From Betaproteobacteria bacterium (GTDB lineage: Bacteria; Pseudomonadota; Gammaproteobacteria; Burkholderiales; SG8-41), in assembly GCA_025363575.1 (NCBI GenBank), contig JANYDM010000091.1, positions 1 through 9,364 of the forward strand: a stretch of DNA of 9,364 nt, in the 5' to 3' direction. The notes under the pieces are model-generated. The model did no database searches. It had not been told where the DNA came from and saw nothing but the letters and a program-made list of their open reading frames with translations. Below are positions 5,742-9,364 of this stretch, in pieces. Numbering within the stretch: the first letter of the stretch is position 1; every line of letters starts with the position of its first letter. The position numbers and the translations under genes are program-made.

Positions 5742-7700
5742 ATGCCGGATGATCACGTGCGACCCGATACCTTTCCGCGTCTGTTGCTTGCCAATGCCAT
5801 CCGACTGGCCGGGCGGCCGGCGACGCGCGAAAAAGATCTCGGCATCTGGCAAACGTGGAGCTGGCGTGAAGTCGCCGCCGAAGTGAGGACGCTCGCGTGC
5901 GGGCTCGCGGCACTCGGCTTCAAGCGTGGTGACACGCTCGCGATCATCGGCGACAACCGGCCGCGGCTCTATTGGGCGATGGCCGCTGCGCAGTCACTGG
6001 GCGGCGTGCCGGTGCCGCTCTACCAGGACGCGGTCGCCAACGAAATGATTTACGTGTTCGATGACGCCGCGGCGCAGTTCGCGATCGTCGAAGATCAGGA
6101 GCAGGTCGACAAGCTGCTCGAGATTCTGCCGCGCTGCCCGCTGCTGAAGCACATCATTTACGACGACCCGCGCGGCCTGCGGCACTACCATCAGCCGCAG
6201 TTGCGGAGCTACGACACGCTGGCCGCCGAAGGCCGCGCCTTCGATGCCGAACGGCCGGACTTCTTTGCACACGAGGTAGCACGGGGCCGCGCGTCCGATG
6301 TCAGCATCATGTTGTATACGTCGGGTACCACCGGCAAGCCGAAAGGCGTATGCCAGACGCACGATGCGTTCATCGTGTCGGCGCAGGGCGGCGCGGGCTT
6401 CGACCGCCTCACGAGCGCAGACAGCATGTTGTCGTATCTGCCGATGGCGTGGGTCGGCGACCATCTTTTTTCCTATGCGCAATGGCTCGTCGCCGGCTTC
6501 ACGATCAACTGTCCCGAATCGAGCGAGACGGTACTGACCGACCTCAAGGAAATCGGACCGACTTATTATTTCGCGCCGCCGCGCGTGTTCGAGAACCTGC
6601 TGACGACGGTGATGATCCGCATGGAAGACGCGAGCGCGCTCAAACGCGCGCTGTTCGGATTTTTCACGCGCGTGGCAAGGCGCTGCGGTGCTGAAGTGCT
6701 CGGTCGCAAACCCGTACCGCTGTTTGACCGGCTCCTCTATGCGGCCGGCAATCTGCTGATTTATGGACCGTTGCGCAACGTGCTCGGCATGAGCCGCATT
6801 CGCGTGGCTTACACCGCGGGTGCGGCGATCGGCCCCGACCTCTTTCGCTTTTACCGCGCGATCGGCGTCAATTTAAAACAGCTCTACGGCTCGACTGAAA
6901 CCTGCGCGTATGTCTGCCTGCAGCCCGACGGCGCAGTGAGCTTCGACACGGTCGGCGAGCCCGCGCCGGGCGTCGAAGTCCGCATTGCGGCGAGCGGCGA
7001 AGTGCTGGTGCGCGGCGCGATGCTGCTGAAGGAGTATTACAAGCAGCCGGCAGCGACCGCCGAATCGATCGACGCCGACGGTTATTTCCATACCGGCGAT
7101 GCCGGCTTCTTCGACGACCGCGGCCAATTGAAAATCATCGATCGCGCGAAGGATGTCGGCAAACTCACCGGCGGCTCGATGTTTGCGCCGAATTACATCG
7201 AGAACAAGCTCAAGTTCTTTCCGCATATCAAAGAGGCGGTTGCTTTCGGCAACGCACGTGACACCGTCGGTGCGTTCATCAACATCGACGTGGGCTCGGT
7301 CGGGAACTGGGCCGAGCGGCGCGCGATCGCCTACTCGGGCTACACCGATCTCGCGGCCAAACCGGCGGTGTACGAACTTATTCGCGAGTGCGTCGAGCAA
7401 GTCAATGCCGAACTCGCGGGTGACGAGGCGCTTGCCGGCTCGCAGATCAACCGCTTTCTGATTTTGCACAAGGAGCTCGATCCCGACGACGACGAGTTGA
7501 CGCGCACGCGCAAAGTGCGCCGCGCTTTTATTGCGGAAAAGTACGCGGTGCTGATCGACGCGCTGTATTCGGACCGCAGCGAGTGCCATGTCGAAACCCA
7601 GGTCAGGTTCGAAGATGGCCGCAGCGGCATCGTGCGCGCTGACGTACAGATCCACGCCGCCCGCACCTTTGTGCCCGAGCAAATAAAAAAGGCCGGTTAA
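5742..7700 (+). CDS. AMP-forming acyl-CoA synthetase (long-chain fatty-acid-CoA ligase type)
   Basis: The enzyme activates a carboxylic acid with ATP and CoA through an acyl-adenylate. The 652 residues carry the ANL-superfamily motifs: the phosphate-binding loop YTSGTTGKPKG (192-202), YLPMAWVGDH (232-241), the adenylate motif LYGSTETCAY (381-390), GYFHTGDAGFFDDRGQLKIIDR (447-468; Asp453 contacts the ribose in relatives) and the C-terminal catalytic-lysine region LTRTRKVRR (586-594). The long region between residues 280 and 350 (ALKRALFGFF, LLIYGPLRNVLG) is typical of the long-chain or FadD15-like branch rather than of acetyl-CoA synthetases. In the hinge region DRAKDVGKLTGG (467-478) replaces the more usual DRKKE pattern, and it continues into a subfamily-specific FAPNYIENKLKFFPHIKEA block. 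The start is set by a strong Shine-Dalgarno sequence. The livG start follows only 12 bp after the stop, so ligase and transporter are probably co-transcribed. This suggests the ligase activates what the transporter imports. The actual acid cannot be read from the sequence, and isobutyrate would be only a guess. Confidence 0.92.
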   Translation: MPDDHVRPDTFPRLLLANAIRLAGRPATREKDLGIWQTWSWREVAAEVRTLACGLAALGFKRGDTLAIIGDNRPRLYWAMAAAQSLGGVPVPLYQDAVANEMIYVFDDAAAQFAIVEDQEQVDKLLEILPRCPLLKHIIYDDPRGLRHYHQPQLRSYDTLAAEGRAFDAERPDFFAHEVARGRASDVSIMLYTSGTTGKPKGVCQTHDAFIVSAQGGAGFDRLTSADSMLSYLPMAWVGDHLFSYAQWLVAGFTINCPESSETVLTDLKEIGPTYYFAPPRVFENLLTTVMIRMEDASALKRALFGFFTRVARRCGAEVLGRKPVPLFDRLLYAAGNLLIYGPLRNVLGMSRIRVAYTAGAAIGPDLFRFYRAIGVNLKQLYGSTETCAYVCLQPDGAVSFDTVGEPAPGVEVRIAASGEVLVRGAMLLKEYYKQPAATAESIDADGYFHTGDAGFFDDRGQLKIIDRAKDVGKLTGGSMFAPNYIENKLKFFPHIKEAVAFGNARDTVGAFINIDVGSVGNWAERRAIAYSGYTDLAAKPAVYELIRECVEQVNAELAGDEALAGSQINRFLILHKELDPDDDELTRTRKVRRAFIAEKYAVLIDALYSDRSECHVETQVRFEDGRSGIVRADVQIHAARTFVPEQIKKAG

Positions 7701-7712
7701 CCCCGCAACCGC

Positions 7713-8501
7713 ATGACCCAAACGCGCGACATAGGCGAGGTGGTGCTCGCAATCGATGCCATATCGCTCGCATTCGGCGGCGTCAAAGCGCTGTCGGAAG
7801 TGAGTTTCGACGTGCGCAGCCACGAAATCCGCGCGATCATCGGGCCCAATGGCGCGGGTAAAAGCTCGATGCTGAACGTGATCAACGGCGTCTATCATCC
7901 GCAGCAGGGCAGCATCACCTACAAAGGGGTGACGCGCCGGCAGATGCGGCCGTACGAGGCCGCGCGCCAGGGCATCGCGCGCACGTTCCAGAACATCGCG
8001 CTTTTCAAAGGCATGACCGTGCTCGACAACATCATGACGGGGCGCAACCTTAAAATGCACGCGGGTTTTTTCGCGCAGGCGTGGTGGCTCGGCCCCGCGC
8101 GCAACGAGGAGATCGAGCACCGGCGCGCAGTCGAGCGCATCATCGATTTCCTGCAGATCGAAGCGATTCGCAAAACGCCGGTCGGGCGGCTGCCATACGG
8201 CCTGCAAAAGCGCGTCGAACTCGCGCGCGCGCTGGCCGCGGAGCCTGACCTGCTGCTGCTCGACGAGCCGATGGCCGGCATGAACGTCGAGGAGAAAGAA
8301 GACATGTGCCGTTTTATTCTCGACGTCAATGACGAGTTCGGCACGACGATCGTGCTGATCGAGCACGACATGGGTGTTGTGATGGATTTGTCAGACCGCG
8401 TCGTCGTGCTCGACTACGGCCGCAAGATCGGCGACGGCACGCCCGACGAAGTCAGCCACAATCAGGCGGTAGTCGACGCCTATCTTGGCGTGCGGCACTG
8501 A
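7713..8501 (+). CDS. livG: Branched-chain amino acid-type ABC transporter ATP-binding protein LivG
   Basis: This is one of the two cytoplasmic ATPases of a hydrophobic amino acid (HAAT/Liv) type importer. The 262 residues show the Walker A motif GPNGAGKSS (44-52), the Q-loop Gln93 in ARTFQNIALF, the LivG-type segment MTVLDNIMTGRN (101-112), a signature motif in the Liv form LPYGLQKRVELARAL (160-174), Walker B LLLLDEP (180-186) and the switch His218 in LIEHDM. All ATPase residues are present. The ATG at 7713 has no evident Shine-Dalgarno sequence; translation may be coupled to the ligase, which stops 12 bp upstream. GTG codons at 7740 and 7743 are alternative starts and would still leave the whole domain. 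A 9-bp gap leads into livH. Substrate binding is set by a separate periplasmic protein outside the window. Liv-like systems also carry urea, short amides and aromatic or aliphatic acids, so the amino acid assignment is by family only. Confidence 0.94.
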   Translation: MTQTRDIGEVVLAIDAISLAFGGVKALSEVSFDVRSHEIRAIIGPNGAGKSSMLNVINGVYHPQQGSITYKGVTRRQMRPYEAARQGIARTFQNIALFKGMTVLDNIMTGRNLKMHAGFFAQAWWLGPARNEEIEHRRAVERIIDFLQIEAIRKTPVGRLPYGLQKRVELARALAAEPDLLLLDEPMAGMNVEEKEDMCRFILDVNDEFGTTIVLIEHDMGVVMDLSDRVVVLDYGRKIGDGTPDEVSHNQAVVDAYLGVRH

Positions 8502-8510
8502 AGCGCCGGT

Positions 8511-9364
8511 ATGGGATTTTTTCTCGAAGTTCTGCTCGGCGGTTTGATGGCGGGCGTGCTGTATTCGCTCGTCGCGCTGGGCCTCGTGCTGATCTTCAAG
8601 GCGTCCGGCGTATTTAACTTTGCGCAGGGCGCGATGGTGCTGTTCGCGGCGTTGTCGCTGGTGCGGCTGATGGAAAAAATGCCGCTGCCTTTGGCGCTGC
8701 TCGCAACCTGCGTGATCATGCTCGCGCTCGCCTATGCGATCGAACGGCTCGTGCTGCGCCCGCTCGTCAACCAGCCGGGCATTTCGCTCTTCATGGCGAC
8801 GCTCGGCATCACTTTTTTCCTTGAGGGATTCGGCCAGATCCTGTGGGGCAGCGATATCTATAAGCTTGATCTGGGTATTCCCAAGCAGCCACTCATCATT
8901 CTGGAGAACGTGTTTCAGGGCGGCATCCTGGTCGGTAGCGATGATCTGTTCGCGACCGTTGTATCCGGCGTGCTCGTGCTCGTGCTCGCGATATTCTTTC
9001 AGAAAACGCGCATCGGCCGCGCGCTGCGCGCGGTCGCCGATGACCATCAGGCAGCGCAGTCGATCGGCATCCCGCTCAATCAGATCTGGCTCATTGTGTG
9101 GACCGTCGCGGGACTCGTCGCGTTGGTCGCCGGCATCATCTGGGGCTCGCGTCTCGGCGTGCAGTTCTCGCTGTCGCTGATTGCGCTGAAGGCATTGCCG
9201 GTGGTGATCCTCGGCGGTTTTACCTCCGTGCCGGGCGCGATCATCGGTGGATTGATCATCGGGGTCGGCGAAAAAATGTCGGAGGTCTACCTCGGCCCGC
9301 TGATCGGGGGCGGCATCGAGAACTGGTTCGCTTACACGCTCGCGCTCGCGTTCCTGCTGGTGCG
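8511..9364 (+). CDS. livH: Branched-chain amino acid-type ABC transporter permease LivH (3' end cut by window edge)
   Basis: This is an inner-membrane permease subunit of the same importer. The frame is open from ATG 8511 to the window end, giving 284 residues. Family members have about 290-310, so only the last few are missing. Hydrophobic segments are evident at about residues 5-29, 41-53, 59-77, 92-112, 147-163, 190-211, 222-255 and 272-284. Family wording includes the N-terminal GGLMAGVLYSLVALGLVLIFKA, the FNFAQGAMVLFAA helix (35-47), and the cytoplasmic coupling loop KTRIGRALRAVADD...AAQSIGI (165-187), followed by WTVAGLVALVAGI and the late VVILGGFTSVPGAIIGG block (231-247). The start lies 9 bp after the livG stop with only a weak ribosome site, consistent with operon coupling. 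livM, a second ATPase gene and a binding-protein gene would be expected downstream. The protein rests on my direct translation of this frame. Confidence 0.94.
   Translation, partial: MGFFLEVLLGGLMAGVLYSLVALGLVLIFKASGVFNFAQGAMVLFAALSLVRLMEKMPLPLALLATCVIMLALAYAIERLVLRPLVNQPGISLFMATLGITFFLEGFGQILWGSDIYKLDLGIPKQPLIILENVFQGGILVGSDDLFATVVSGVLVLVLAIFFQKTRIGRALRAVADDHQAAQSIGIPLNQIWLIVWTVAGLVALVAGIIWGSRLGVQFSLSLIALKALPVVILGGFTSVPGAIIGGLIIGVGEKMSEVYLGPLIGGGIENWFAYTLALAFLLV

Noticed and set aside
6873..8366. A 497-codon open frame on the minus strand across the ligase-livG junction
   Set aside because: It spans two well-supported genes and the gap between them, has no family-like motif, and is explained by high GC at third codon positions.

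Overview
The window is a GC-rich, densely coding stretch of a proteobacterial chromosome. The gene content and protein wording (class I PHA synthase, fused isobutyryl-CoA mutase of the Cupriavidus type, acyl-CoA ligase joined to a Liv-type transporter) point to a betaproteobacterium or a close relative. That placement is from recalled family resemblance, not from a search. I see no phage, insertion sequence, CRISPR, tRNA or rRNA. The content looks like core or near-core carbon metabolism rather than an island.

Layout from left to right. Positions 1-1431 (+) hold the C-terminal four fifths of a class I polyhydroxyalkanoate synthase (phaC), cut by the window edge. Convergent to it, 1467-2303 (-) encodes a BtuF-like cobalamin-binding protein with no signal peptide. 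It is divergent, with a 32-bp gap, from icmF (2336-5665, +), a three-part adenosylcobalamin-dependent isobutyryl-CoA mutase. After a 76-bp gap come a 652-residue AMP-forming acyl-CoA ligase (5742-7700, +), the ABC ATPase livG (7713-8501, +) and the permease livH (8511 to the window edge, +). The gaps between these last three genes are 12 and 9 bp, so they form one operon that continues past the window.

How the genes may work together (inference): the transporter and the ligase would import a carboxylic acid and activate it to a CoA thioester. IcmF interconverts isobutyryl-CoA and n-butyryl-CoA, and PhaC polymerises hydroxyacyl-CoAs. The locus is therefore a short- or branched-chain acyl-CoA neighbourhood with a B12-binding protein beside its B12 enzyme.

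The most unusual feature is a 64-bp double-hairpin repeat (3784-3847) inside icmF. It is of the dispersed kind whose translations give the familiar VIPAQAGIQ / WIPACAGMT peptides. It is read through in frame and adds about 22 residues to the linker between the GTPase and mutase domains. Apart from this the window is conventional, and I found no clearly new multi-gene system.
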